From JAWLCA01 sp041687395 (lineage in GTDB: Bacteria > Pseudomonadota > Alphaproteobacteria > Rhodobacterales > Rhodobacteraceae): a stretch of DNA of 64,000 nucleotides. The translations under genes were made by a program, and so were the position numbers. Shown here in pieces: positions 17,967-26,387 of this stretch. Within the stretch, counting starts at the first letter, position 1, and the number at the start of each line of letters is the position of its first letter. The notes below the pieces were generated by a model. The model ran no database searches. It saw nothing but the letters and a program-made list of their open reading frames with translations, and was not told the origin of the DNA. The stretch spans positions 62,001-126,000 of the forward strand of contig JAWLCA010000005.1 of the NCBI GenBank assembly GCA_041687395.1, written 5' to 3'.

Positions 17967-18989
17967 ATGACGGCGCTGAAGCAGTATCAAAGACTCGAAT
18001 GTCCCGGCATCTGGCGCCCTGCCCCGGATGCCCAACGCCGTGACGTTATCCTGTCATTCGGTGAAGCCTCGCTGGTTATCTCGGACGGCCGATCGGAAGT
18101 GGCGTTGTCGCACTGGTCGCTGCCGGCGGTGGACCGGCTGAACCCCGGCGAAACCCCCGCGCTCTACAGCCCCGGCACTGACGCGGCCGAGACGCTGGAA
18201 ATCGACGACGAACTGATGATCTCGGCGTTGGAGCGGGTGCGTGCAGCGATCAATCGGCGACAGCGGCGGCCGGGCCGTCTCCGCATGGCGGTGGTAGGCG
18301 GCACGGTCGCGGTCCTGATCGCCCTCGGTGTCTTCTGGCTGCCAGCGGCGCTGACGGAACATACCGCCGATGTCGTGCCACTGACCAAACGGGTCGAGAT
18401 CGGGCGGATGGTGCTGGCCGACCTTGCGCCGTTCACGGGCACCCCCTGCCGCGACCCTGTGGCCGAGCGTGCCGCGCAACGCCTGCGCGATCGGCTGCTC
18501 GGTCCACAAGGTGGCGAGATTCTGGTCCTGCCGCGCGAACTTCGCGGGACGGCGCACCTGCCCGGCCGTGTCGTCCTTGTCAGCCGCGACCTGCTGGTTG
18601 CCCATGACCGGCCCGAAGTTCTGGCGGCGCACATCCTTGCAGAACGCCTGCGCGCCGATGCCCGCGATCCGCTGGTCGATGTGCTGACCCATGCGGGGCT
18701 TCGGGCGACGTTTTCCCTGCTCACCACCGGCAACCTACCACGCGACAGCGTGACAGGTTACGGTGCCACACTACTCGAACGGCCACCGGCCGGTGTTCCA
18801 ACGGCCGACCTGCTGTCGCGCCTTGCCAGCGTCGGCGTGCCCTCCACGCCCTACGCCTTCGCGCTCGATCCCAGCGGCGAGAGCACATTGGAGCTGATAG
18901 AGGCCGATCCCTTTGACGCGGAGTCCGCTCCGCGCACGGTTCTGGCCGATGCCGACTGGGTCGCCCTGCAGGGGATTTGCGGCAGCTGA
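17967..18989 (+). CDS. Hypothetical membrane-anchored protein resembling a degenerate M48 peptidase
   Basis: I do not recognise this 340-residue protein as a named family. A cytoplasmic N-terminal part (about 105 residues) is followed by one membrane segment (MAVVGGTVAVLIALGVFWLP, about residues 108-128) and a C-terminal domain. That domain resembles M48 metallopeptidases: LPGRVVLVSRDLLVAHDRPEVLAAHILAERLRADARDPL corresponds in layout to the strand and zinc helix of M48 (in parts: RVVLVSRDLL, then PEVLAAHILAERL). Where M48 enzymes have HEXXH, this has HILAE, so only the first histidine remains and zinc catalysis is unlikely. The gene converges on upp with 6 bp between stops. Confidence 0.7.
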   Translation: MTALKQYQRLECPGIWRPAPDAQRRDVILSFGEASLVISDGRSEVALSHWSLPAVDRLNPGETPALYSPGTDAAETLEIDDELMISALERVRAAINRRQRRPGRLRMAVVGGTVAVLIALGVFWLPAALTEHTADVVPLTKRVEIGRMVLADLAPFTGTPCRDPVAERAAQRLRDRLLGPQGGEILVLPRELRGTAHLPGRVVLVSRDLLVAHDRPEVLAAHILAERLRADARDPLVDVLTHAGLRATFSLLTTGNLPRDSVTGYGATLLERPPAGVPTADLLSRLASVGVPSTPYAFALDPSGESTLELIEADPFDAESAPRTVLADADWVALQGICGS

Positions 18990-18995
18990 GCGCTG

Positions 18996-19628
18996 TTACT
19001 TGGTACCGAACATCCGGTCACCCGCATCACCCAGCCCCGGTACGATGTAGCCGTGTTCGTTCAGCCGCTCGTCGATGGCCGCGGTGACGATCGGGACGTC
19101 GGGATGCGCCTCTCGCATCCGGGCAACGCCCTCGGGTGCTGCCAGCAGGCACAGAAAGCGGATATTGCGCGCACCCGATTTCTTCAGCAGATCGATTGCA
19201 GCGACCGATGAGTTGCCCGTTGCCAGCATCGGATCGACGGTGATGACCAGCCGATCCTCCATCGCCTCTGGAACCTTGTAGTAATACTGCACCGGTTTCA
19301 GGGTCTTCTCGTCTCGGTAAAGCCCGATGAAGCCCACCCGCGCGGCCGGGATCAATTCCAGGATCCCGTCTAGCAGGCCATTGCCCGCGCGCAGGATCGA
19401 GATCAGCGCGAGCTTCTTGCCCTCGATAGCCGGTGCTTCCATCTCGGTCAGCGGGGTCTCGATCCAGCGCGTGGTAAGAGGGATCTCGCGCGTGATCTCA
19501 TACGCCAGAAGCAAGCTGATTTCGCGCAGAAGCCGACGAAAACTGGCGGTCGAGGTATCCTTTTGCCGCATGATCGTCAGCTTGTGCTGCACCAGCGGGT
19601 GGGTGACGACGGTCACATGGTCGTGCAT
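18996..19628 (-). CDS. upp: Uracil phosphoribosyltransferase
   Basis: Upp converts uracil and PRPP to UMP. The 210-residue protein has the family N-terminus VVTHPLVQHKLTIMRQKDT, RWIETPLTEMEAP, ISILRAGNGLLDGILELIPAARVG, and the PRPP loop VDPMLATGNSSVAAIDLLKK, ending with IVPGLGDAGDRMFGT. It is the last gene of the salvage unit; its ATG overlaps the add stop (ATGA). Uracil for it could come from the deoA and cdd products encoded upstream. Confidence 0.97.
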   Translation of the reverse strand: MHDHVTVVTHPLVQHKLTIMRQKDTSTASFRRLLREISLLLAYEITREIPLTTRWIETPLTEMEAPAIEGKKLALISILRAGNGLLDGILELIPAARVGFIGLYRDEKTLKPVQYYYKVPEAMEDRLVITVDPMLATGNSSVAAIDLLKKSGARNIRFLCLLAAPEGVARMREAHPDVPIVTAAIDERLNEHGYIVPGLGDAGDRMFGTK

Positions 19629-20602
19629 CAGGACGCCTCCAGTCTCTTTCTCAGCCGTTCGCGGGTGTCGCCGTCGCAGAAGGCGGCGTCAAGCGAGGTC
19701 AGCGCGATTTCGCGAAAAACGCCATCGTCCCAGTTGAAAGCCTCGGCAAGGCGGTCGTATTCCAGCGCCATCGTGGTCCTGAAAAATGGCGGATCATCGG
19801 TCGAGATGGTGACCTTCACCCCGCGCCGGTGCAACTCTCCGATCGGATGGGCCCGCACGCCAGGATAGAGGCCCAGTGCGATGTTCGAGCCCGGGCAGAC
19901 CTCCAGCACCACGCCGTCCTCGGCCAACCGGTCGACCAGCGCCAAATCCTCGATGGCGCGCACCCCGTGGCCGATGCGTTCCACCCGCAGGTCTGCCAGC
20001 ACGTCGCGCACGCTTTCCGGGCCACACCACTCGCCGGCATGCGCGGTGAGGCGCAGCCCGGCCTCGCGCGCCATGTCGAAGCTGTAGGCGAAATCCTTGG
20101 GCCGACCATTGGTTTCATCGCCGGCGATTCCGAAGCCGACGATCCAATCCCCGGCAGTCTCGGCCGCGCAGAGTGCCACCTCGCGCGCCTTTTCGGGGCC
20201 GAAGTGACGGATGCAGGTGACAATCCCGCGCAAGGTCACCTCGTGCCCCGCAGCGGCTTCCTGGATCGCGACCAGGAACTCGCGCCATGCTTCCAGATCC
20301 CGCCCGCCACAGAAATCCGGGGACAGGAACGCCTCGGAATAGATCACCCCGCTCTCGGCACTTTCCTCCAGAATAGCGCGGGTCAGACGGCCATAATCTT
20401 CGGGAGTCGTCAGGACCGAGGTCGCAGCCTCGTAGACGCGCAGGAAATCCCAGAAATCCTTGAAACGGTAGTTGCCATGCTCGTCGAAGACACCAGTGAT
20501 GTCGACGTGCTTTTCCCGCGCCAGTCCGCGGATGAAGGCAGGCGGGGCCGCACCTTCAAGGTGCAGGTGCAGTTCGATCTTGGGCAGGTCGCGCAGGCTC
20601 AC
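19628..20602 (-). CDS. add: Adenosine deaminase
   Basis: Add deaminates adenosine or deoxyadenosine to inosine. The zinc ligands are in LPKIELHLHLEGA (HxH) at the N-terminus, HAGEW in the middle and STDDPPFF near the end. The proton-shuttling glutamate is in the HAGE motif. I chose the GTG at 20602, overlapping the deoB stop (GTGA) and giving the usual short N-terminus before LPKIELH (324 residues); longer upstream frames run into deoB. Some family members act on adenine instead; the length and context fit nucleoside salvage. Confidence 0.94.
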   Translation of the reverse strand: MSLRDLPKIELHLHLEGAAPPAFIRGLAREKHVDITGVFDEHGNYRFKDFWDFLRVYEAATSVLTTPEDYGRLTRAILEESAESGVIYSEAFLSPDFCGGRDLEAWREFLVAIQEAAAGHEVTLRGIVTCIRHFGPEKAREVALCAAETAGDWIVGFGIAGDETNGRPKDFAYSFDMAREAGLRLTAHAGEWCGPESVRDVLADLRVERIGHGVRAIEDLALVDRLAEDGVVLEVCPGSNIALGLYPGVRAHPIGELHRRGVKVTISTDDPPFFRTTMALEYDRLAEAFNWDDGVFREIALTSLDAAFCDGDTRERLRKRLEAS

Positions 20603-21795
20603 AGGAAGCACCGTCCATGACGCAGCGCGGGCAGGCGCAGATGTGCCGCAATACTCGCCCCGACATCGGCAAAGGCGCAATGCCCGATCTTTCCCGCACC
20701 GGCGCCCGCGACAAGAACCGGCACCCGTTCGCGCGTGTGATCCGTGCCGCGCCAGGTGGGATCGTTGCCGTGGTCGGCGGTGATGACCAGCAGATCGCCG
20801 GTCTGCAGTTCCGCCAGCAGTTGTCCAGCCAAACCGTCGAACCGTTCCAGTGCCGCGGCATAGCCGGATACGTCACGTTGATGGCCATAGAGCGTGTCGA
20901 ATTCGACAAGGTTGGCAAAGGTCAATGAACCAGGCGCTGCTTTCTCCATGAGGCCTAGAAGATGTCCGAAAAGTGCAGCATCGTCTGCGCCCTTGTGATG
21001 ATGTGCGATACCCTGACCCGAAAAGATGTCGCCGATCTTGCCGACCGCATGTGTCACACGGCCAGCTTCATGAGCCACGTCCAGCAGGGTTGGTTCGGGT
21101 GGTGCCATCGCAAAGTCACGACGATTGCCAGTGCGCTCGAACGCCCCTGGTTCGCCGATGAAGGGACGCGCGATCACGCGCCCTACCTTCATCGCGTGCA
21201 ACCGCGGCGCCAATTCACTGCAAAGCGCCAGAAGGCGCTCGAGGCCGAAGCTTTCTTCGTGGGCCGCGATCTGAAACACGCTGTCGGCCGAGGTGTAGCA
21301 GATCGGCCACCCGGTGCTCAGATGCTCGGCCCCCAGCGCCTCGATGATCGGAATGCCCGAGGCATGTTTATTCCCCAACGTGCCCCGGGTCCCTGCCAGT
21401 CGGGCAACCTCGGCGATCAGATCGGGTGGAAAGGCAGGTTCGGTCTTGGGAAAATAGTGCCACTCCCATGGCACCGGCACGCCCGCAAGCTCCCAATGCC
21501 CGGAAGGTGTATCCTTGCCGCGCGACACTTCGGTCGCAGCGCCCCATCTGCCCTCGGGGTGAGCATCCAGGCCCGGAGTCGCGGCACCAGACGCCAGCCG
21601 GATCGCGGCCCCCAGGCCCAGGCGGTCCATATGGGGCACGCGCAAAGGCCCGCTGCGCTCGATCTCCGCTTGACCCTTTGCACAGGCCTGGATGATGTGT
21701 CCCAGCGTGTTTGCCCCTTCGTCACCGAAGTCCGCGGCATCAGGGGCACCGCCACAGCCCACTGAATCCAGAACGATCAGGAACGCCCGCATCAC
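20599..21795 (-). CDS. deoB: Phosphopentomutase
   Basis: DeoB interconverts ribose-1-phosphate (or deoxyribose-1-phosphate) with the 5-phosphate, linking nucleoside phosphorolysis to sugar metabolism. The 398-residue protein carries the alkaline-phosphatase-fold metal motifs LIVLDSVGCGGAPDAADFGD at the N-terminus and ITADHGNDPTWRGTDHTRERVPVLV at the C-terminus, with RGKDTPSGHWEL for the active-site threonine. It overlaps both deoA (start within 4 bp of the deoA stop) and add. No deoC lies in the window, so the fate of deoxyribose-5-phosphate must be encoded elsewhere. Confidence 0.97.
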   Translation of the reverse strand: MMRAFLIVLDSVGCGGAPDAADFGDEGANTLGHIIQACAKGQAEIERSGPLRVPHMDRLGLGAAIRLASGAATPGLDAHPEGRWGAATEVSRGKDTPSGHWELAGVPVPWEWHYFPKTEPAFPPDLIAEVARLAGTRGTLGNKHASGIPIIEALGAEHLSTGWPICYTSADSVFQIAAHEESFGLERLLALCSELAPRLHAMKVGRVIARPFIGEPGAFERTGNRRDFAMAPPEPTLLDVAHEAGRVTHAVGKIGDIFSGQGIAHHHKGADDAALFGHLLGLMEKAAPGSLTFANLVEFDTLYGHQRDVSGYAAALERFDGLAGQLLAELQTGDLLVITADHGNDPTWRGTDHTRERVPVLVAGAGAGKIGHCAFADVGASIAAHLRLPALRHGRCFL

Positions 21796-23111
21796 CCCAC
21801 CCGGCCAAGGATCAGCGGCGGCTCCTCTGCAGCTCCGCTGCCAAGCGAGAATGCCGCGAGAACGGACTGTGCCGCTTCATCCGCCGCTTCTTCGGATGCT
21901 GCATGAACCAGTGCAATGGGCAGTTCCGGCCCGACCTCTTCCCCGATCCCCGCGATTTCCGAGAGGCCGACCGAGGGATTGATGCGATCCCCGTCACGCT
22001 TCCGTCCCGCCCCGAGCGCGACGACCGCAAAGCCAAGCGCGGTGGCGTCGATTGCCTGAACGACCGCCTCGCGCGGGGCGCGCACCTCGCGGATGACGGG
22101 TGCCGAGGGCAGACGGTCCGGCCAGCGTTCGATGAAATCCGACGGGCCGCCCATCGCGGCGATCATCCTTCCGAAGATCTCGGCCGCGCGACCGTCTTCC
22201 AGCACTCGCGCGATCCGCCCCGCGCCATCGGCCGCATCCGCGGCGATACCGCCCAGCGCCAGAAGCTCGCCCCCCAGCGCGCAACTGACCTCGTGTAGCG
22301 CGTGGTTGACCGAGGACCCGGTCAACGTTTCCATCGCCTCGATCACCTCCAGCGCATTGCCCATCGCAGTTGCCAAAGGCTGTGACATGTCCGTCATCAG
22401 CGCTGCGGTCATGCAGCCGGCGCCATGGGCCGTTTCGACGAGCGAGCGCGCCAGCGTTTCGGCATCCTCGCGCGTGCGCATGAAGGCGCCCGAGCCGACC
22501 TTGACGTCCAGCACAAGCCCCTCGAGCCCCGCCGCGAGCTTCTTCGACAGGATCGACGCGGTGATCAGGTCGATCGACTCGACCGTCGCCGTGACGTCGC
22601 GGATCGCATAGAGTCTCCGATCCGCCGGCGCGAGGTCGGCAGAGGCCGCAACGATGGCGCAACCGATTTCTTCCGTTATCGCGCGCAACCGATCGGTATC
22701 CACGTCGGCGCGGTACCCCGGGATTGCTTCAAGCTTGTCCAACGTGCCGCCCGAATGCCCAAGCCCCCGGCCCGAAATCATCGGCACATACGCTCCGCAG
22801 GCCGCCAAAGCCGGGGCGAGCAGCAGCGAGGTGCAGTCGCCAATCCCGCCGGTGGAGTGCTTGTCCAGAACCGGGCCGGGCAAGGCCCAGTCGAGCACCC
22901 GGCCACTGTCACGCATGGCCCGGGTCAGGGCGACCCGGCCCTGCCCGGACAGGCCGCGCAGCAGCACGGCCATCGCGAAAGCCCCGGCTTGCGCATCCGT
23001 CACCTGACCGGAGGCAAGGCCTGCGGCAAACCACGCGAGTGCCTCGTCTGACGGCGTCTCGCCATCGCGAACGGTGGCGATGATGCCACGGACATCTGCC
23101 CGGGCTGACAT
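21792..23111 (-). CDS. deoA: Thymidine phosphorylase
   Basis: DeoA cleaves thymidine or deoxyuridine with phosphate. The 439-residue protein has the glycosyltransferase family 3 phosphate-binding motif DKHSTGGIGDCTSLLLAPALAACG (seen in parts as DKHSTGGIGD and LLLAPALAACG) and SGRGLGHSGGTLDKLEAIPGY. LVLDVKVGSGAFM also matches. I start at the ATG at 23111, 1 bp after the cdd stop; the frame extends 12 codons further but overlaps cdd. Its size fits the proteobacterial DeoA dimer. Confidence 0.96.
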   Translation of the reverse strand: MSARADVRGIIATVRDGETPSDEALAWFAAGLASGQVTDAQAGAFAMAVLLRGLSGQGRVALTRAMRDSGRVLDWALPGPVLDKHSTGGIGDCTSLLLAPALAACGAYVPMISGRGLGHSGGTLDKLEAIPGYRADVDTDRLRAITEEIGCAIVAASADLAPADRRLYAIRDVTATVESIDLITASILSKKLAAGLEGLVLDVKVGSGAFMRTREDAETLARSLVETAHGAGCMTAALMTDMSQPLATAMGNALEVIEAMETLTGSSVNHALHEVSCALGGELLALGGIAADAADGAGRIARVLEDGRAAEIFGRMIAAMGGPSDFIERWPDRLPSAPVIREVRAPREAVVQAIDATALGFAVVALGAGRKRDGDRINPSVGLSEIAGIGEEVGPELPIALVHAASEEAADEAAQSVLAAFSLGSGAAEEPPLILGRVG

Positions 23112-23112
23112 T

Positions 23113-23505
23113 TCAGTCCAGGTCCATGTGACTGCGCGAAAAGCCACCCGGCAGAAGCTCGGCCACCGTCATCACCCGTTCCTTGCCCGCCCGTGTCAGC
23201 ATCGTGACAGGCACGTCCGCAGCCCCGAATTCCGCCAGCTTCTGACGGCACCCGCCGCAGGGCGAAATCGGGTCGTCGGTATCGCCAACCAGAACCAGCT
23301 CGACGAACCGGGTCTCGCCCGCGGCGACCATGGCAGCGATCGCGCCCGCCTCGGCGCAGGTGCCCTCGGGGTAGGCGACGTTCTCGACGTTGCATCCGGT
23401 GAAGACCCGGCCAGAGGCTGCGCGCAGAGCCACCCCCACCTTGAAGTTCGAATAGGGGACATAGGCATTCTCACGCACGGCCCATGCCGCCTCGACCAAT
23501 GACAT
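23113..23505 (-). CDS. cdd: Cytidine deaminase
   Basis: Cdd converts cytidine or deoxycytidine to uridine. The 130-residue product has the zinc and catalytic motifs TCAEAGAIAAM (C and E; the usual order is C/H-A-E) and PCGGCRQ with two cysteines, plus YVPYSNFKVGVALRA and TGCNVENVAYPEG. So the zinc set is three cysteines, as in homotetrameric Cdd. I use the ATG at 23505, with GGGAG upstream, since it gives the standard N-terminus MSLVEAAW. An ATG at 23559 overlapping the previous stop would add 18 residues. Confidence 0.95.
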   Translation of the reverse strand: MSLVEAAWAVRENAYVPYSNFKVGVALRAASGRVFTGCNVENVAYPEGTCAEAGAIAAMVAAGETRFVELVLVGDTDDPISPCGGCRQKLAEFGAADVPVTMLTRAGKERVMTVAELLPGGFSRSHMDLD

Positions 23506-23555
23506 CTGCAACGCTCCCTCCGAGATGAGGCACGACTGTGCGGTGGCGCGCTGGC

Positions 23556-24392
23556 TCATGCAAGGGGGCTTGCCGTCCCCGAGTCGCCCGCCAGAGCCAG
23601 CAGCTCGAGCGCTTCGGCGTGGATCGCCCGGTTGGCAGCCGCAAGGATGCGCCCACCGGCATGGGCAGGACGCCCCTGCCAGTCGGTGACGACCCCGCCT
23701 GCAGCCTCGATGACGGCAATCGGCGCGTGGACGTCATACGGCTGCAGGCCCGCCTCGATGACCAGATCGATCTGGCCCGCCGCGACCAGCGCATAGGCGT
23801 AGCAATCCAGCCCGTAGCGCGTGAGCCGAGCGTTTCGCTTGACCCGTTCGAAGGCGATGTGCTCTTCCTCGCTGCCAACCTCGGGGAAGGTCGTGAACAG
23901 CACGGCTTCGGACAGGGGGCGGGGCGCACGCGTGGCCAGAGGCTCGGTCCCCCTCGGGCCGATCAATTCCGCCCGGCCGAGACCGCCGACGAAACGCTCA
24001 CCGATGTGCGGTTGATCTATGACACCGTAAATCGGCCCCTGCTGGCCGGAGAGCGCAATCAAGACGCCCCAGGTGGGCGTTCCGGCCATGAACGATCGCG
24101 TGCCATCGATGGGATCGAGCACCCAAGTGAGCCCACTATCGCCGCTGATGCTCCCGAACTCCTCACCCAGAACGGCGTCATGCGGCCGGCGGCGGGCCAG
24201 AATGGCGCGCATCGCCTCCTCTGCCTCGCGGTCCGCAATCGTCACGGGGTCGAAATGCGTCTGCTGCTTGTTGCCGATATCCAGCCCGGAAGTTCGGAAA
24301 TACCGCAGCGTCGCTGTTCGCGCGGCCCCGGCCAGCTCGTCGGCCGTTGCGAAGATGTCGGCGCGTTCTGCGTCCGAAAATTCGATGCCCAC
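23556..24392 (-). CDS. Inositol-monophosphatase-family phosphatase (HisN-like)
   Basis: This metal-dependent phosphatase of about 278 residues has the family motifs GEEFG, WVLDPIDGTRSFMAGTPTWG (in parts: DPIDGT is the metal site) and YDVHAPIAVIEAAGG as the third metal-binding aspartate region, with D in place of the usual WD pair. The best resemblance is histidinol-phosphatase of the IMPase type, but its place at the head of a nucleoside salvage operon leaves the substrate open. Several starts are possible: the TTG at 24410 and GTGs at 24395 and 24392; AGGGG spacing favours 24392. Confidence 0.85.
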   Translation of the reverse strand: MGIEFSDAERADIFATADELAGAARTATLRYFRTSGLDIGNKQQTHFDPVTIADREAEEAMRAILARRRPHDAVLGEEFGSISGDSGLTWVLDPIDGTRSFMAGTPTWGVLIALSGQQGPIYGVIDQPHIGERFVGGLGRAELIGPRGTEPLATRAPRPLSEAVLFTTFPEVGSEEEHIAFERVKRNARLTRYGLDCYAYALVAAGQIDLVIEAGLQPYDVHAPIAVIEAAGGVVTDWQGRPAHAGGRILAAANRAIHAEALELLALAGDSGTASPLA

Positions 24393-24454
24393 CACGCGCC
24401 CCTGCAACAAGCCACCGTTGGGTGGTAGCCACAGGGCAGTAACCCGTCAAGCGG

Positions 24455-24486
24455 CCGGGGCGCGGTCCACCCCGGCAAGCGCTTGC
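24455..24486 (-). terminator. Two overlapping hairpins just past the XRE gene
   Basis: GCAAGCGCTTGC (24475-24486) is a perfect 12-bp palindrome beginning 3 bp after the XRE stop. CCGGGG (24455-24460) and CCCCGG (24470-24475) form a second stem that shares one base with it. No T-tract follows, so this is a probable transcript end for the XRE gene. Confidence 0.45.
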
Positions 24487-24488
24487 TG

Positions 24489-24845
24489 TCAGGCCACGTC
24501 GCTCAGCACACGGGCAAGGTCGAAAAGCCGACCACGCTGCTGTTCGGGGATGGCATAGAAGGTGCGGACAAGTTCCAGCGCCTCCTTGTCGCCCATCAGG
24601 TCGGACGTCGGCTGGCCACCCGAGGCGTCATCCATCCCTTCGAAGAAGAATGAGATATTGACGTCGAGCGCGCGGGCAATATCCCAGAGCCGTGATGCAC
24701 TCACCCGGTTCATGCCCGTTTCGTACTTCTGGATCTGCTGGAACTTGATTCCGACTTCATCGGCCAGCTGTTGCTGGGTCATCCCGATCATCCACCGACG
24801 ATGTCTGATACGCTTGCCAACATGGGCATCTACAGGGTGTTTCAT
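24489..24845 (-). CDS. XRE-family helix-turn-helix regulator
   Basis: This 118-residue protein has a Cro/C1-type HTH at about residues 10-65 (VGKRIRHRRWMIGMTQQQLADEVGIKFQQIQKYETG; in parts, MTQQQLADEVG and KFQQIQKYETG are the two helices). A short C-terminal helix pair follows (KEALELVRTFYAIPEQQRGRLFDLARVL). This compact type is common in Rhodobacteraceae as a stand-alone regulator. Its targets are not evident: it is transcribed away from the quinone oxidoreductase gene across a 355-bp gap. Confidence 0.9.
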   Translation of the reverse strand: MKHPVDAHVGKRIRHRRWMIGMTQQQLADEVGIKFQQIQKYETGMNRVSASRLWDIARALDVNISFFFEGMDDASGGQPTSDLMGDKEALELVRTFYAIPEQQRGRLFDLARVLSDVA

Positions 24846-25200
24846 CGTTTACTCCACTCAACCTACTGCATCAGTTAAAGCAATTATCGTGCCAACATGG
24901 CCATCGCCCGAAAATATTTTCTGCCCGCACCCGATCGGCGAACCGATGCCATGATCTGACGCCTCGACGGCGGAAATTGTCTCATTATGTTGCACCCTAG
25001 CAGCCCGTGACTTTCCGTAGAAAGGGGAATTCCCATTTTGCATCTCATAATGCAATGAACCACAGCCTTATGCAACGCCCAGTTGTGCCACACCTTTGCT
25101 TTTCGCCCAAACGGCGATGCAGTCTGACCGGGCCGTTGCTCGCCTTGCGATTGATTTCCGCATCAAGTTGCCGGATGAAAGAGCTGAAAAGGAGACGCCG
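24846..25200. other. 355-bp divergent intergenic region
   Basis: The region separates the XRE gene (minus) from the quinone oxidoreductase (plus) and is clearly richer in A+T than its flanks. I see no credible gene. It contains a 10-bp palindrome GGGAATTCCC (25025-25034) and, just after, the inverted repeat TTGCAT/ATGCAA (25038-25043 and 25050-25055), with TTATGCAA again at 25069-25076. These could be operator half-sites. AAAAGGAG at 25186-25193 is the ribosome binding site of the downstream gene. Confidence 0.5.
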
Positions 25201-26169
25201 ATGCGCGCCTTGCGACTGAACCGGCACGGCCAGCCGCCTCAACTGGCCGAGATCCCGAAGCCTGCCCCCGGGCACGGCGAGGTTCTCGTGCGCATTGCAG
25301 CTTGCGGGCTGAACTTCGCGGATCTTCTGATGATCGAGGGCCGCTATCAGGAACGCCCCGCCCTGCCGATGACGCTGGGCATGGAAATATCCGGCACGGT
25401 TGAAGTTTTGGGTGCCGGCGTGGACAAGCCATCGATCGGTACCCGCGTCGCGGTTTTTGCCGGGTCCGGCGGCTTGGCCGAGTGGGGCTGCTTTTCCGCC
25501 GACCGCTGCCTGCCAATCGCTGACTCCATGCCATTTGGCGATGCGGCAGCGTTTCAGGTGGCGTATGGGACCAGCCATCTTGCGCTGGAGCATCGCGCCC
25601 GACTGCAGCCCGGCGAGACATTGCTCGTTCTGGGCGCTGCGGGTGGCGTGGGATTGACGGCCGTCGAGGTGGGCAAGCGGATGGGCGCTCGGGTGATCGC
25701 CTGTGCGCGCGGCGCCGACAAACTGTCGGTCGCCAAGGCGGCTGGCGCCGACCATCTGATCGACAGCGACACCGGCGACCTGCGCGACGCCTTGCGCGCC
25801 CTCGGCGGGGCGGACGTCGTCTATGATCCTGTCGGCGGCTCGCAATTCGACGCGGCTCTGCGGGCAACGCGACCTGACGGGCGCATCCTCGTGATCGGGT
25901 TTGCCAGCGGTGACGTCCCGCAGATCCCGGCGAACCTGCTGCTGGTCAAGAACATTTCGGTCGAGGGGTTCTATTGGGGCGGATACCTCGCGTTCAAGCC
26001 TGAGGCACTGACCGACAGCCTGGCAAAGCTGCTCCGCTGGTATGAGGAGGGGCTGCTGTCGCCCCATGTCAGCCACGCTTTGCCGCTTGAACAAGCCAGC
26101 GACGGCCTCGAACTGCTGCGTGCACGGCGCTCCACGGGAAAGGTCGTCATCACGATGGACACGTGCTGA
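25201..26169 (+). CDS. NAD(P)H:quinone oxidoreductase, zinc-free MDR family
   Basis: This 322-residue medium-chain dehydrogenase/reductase has the GroES-like N-terminal part (GHGEVLVRIAACGLNFADLLMIEGRYQ, no zinc cysteine pattern) and a Rossmann domain with VLGAAGGVGLTAVEVGKRMGARVIACARG. ADVVYDPVGGSQFDAALRATRPDGRILVIGFASG is also typical. It probably reduces quinones or enones with NADPH. The ATG at 25201 has AAAAGGAGACGCCG upstream. Some family members act on crotonyl-CoA; the lack of zinc ligands and the YxxRP-type residues favour quinone reductases. Confidence 0.9.
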   Translation: MRALRLNRHGQPPQLAEIPKPAPGHGEVLVRIAACGLNFADLLMIEGRYQERPALPMTLGMEISGTVEVLGAGVDKPSIGTRVAVFAGSGGLAEWGCFSADRCLPIADSMPFGDAAAFQVAYGTSHLALEHRARLQPGETLLVLGAAGGVGLTAVEVGKRMGARVIACARGADKLSVAKAAGADHLIDSDTGDLRDALRALGGADVVYDPVGGSQFDAALRATRPDGRILVIGFASGDVPQIPANLLLVKNISVEGFYWGGYLAFKPEALTDSLAKLLRWYEEGLLSPHVSHALPLEQASDGLELLRARRSTGKVVITMDTC

Positions 26170-26298
26170 GTGTCCGGTCGAGCAGCGTACAAAGTCACAA
26201 ATCCTGCCGCGAAGCCCCCCGACCGCGACTCATCGTGCCCTTTCTCTGCGCATTCCTCGTCATAAACAGCAATTGATGACGAAAACGCTCCGGTTTCG

Positions 26299-26328
26299 CT
26301 TGAAATGAGGTCCCCTGCAGACGATATT
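26299..26328 (+). promoter_or_regulatory. Probable promoter of the Bax-inhibitor-1 gene
   Basis: TTGAAA (26300-26305) and GATATT (26323-26328) are separated by 17 bp, and the preceding C gives CTTGAAA, the form preferred by the heat-shock sigma factor RpoH. The start codon is 60 bp downstream. Assignment to RpoH rather than the housekeeping sigma factor is inference. Confidence 0.5.
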
Positions 26329-26387
26329 TCCTACCAGAAGGGCGGTCAGGACAAGCCGCCACATTGGGAGTGATATGGAGGCTTTGA

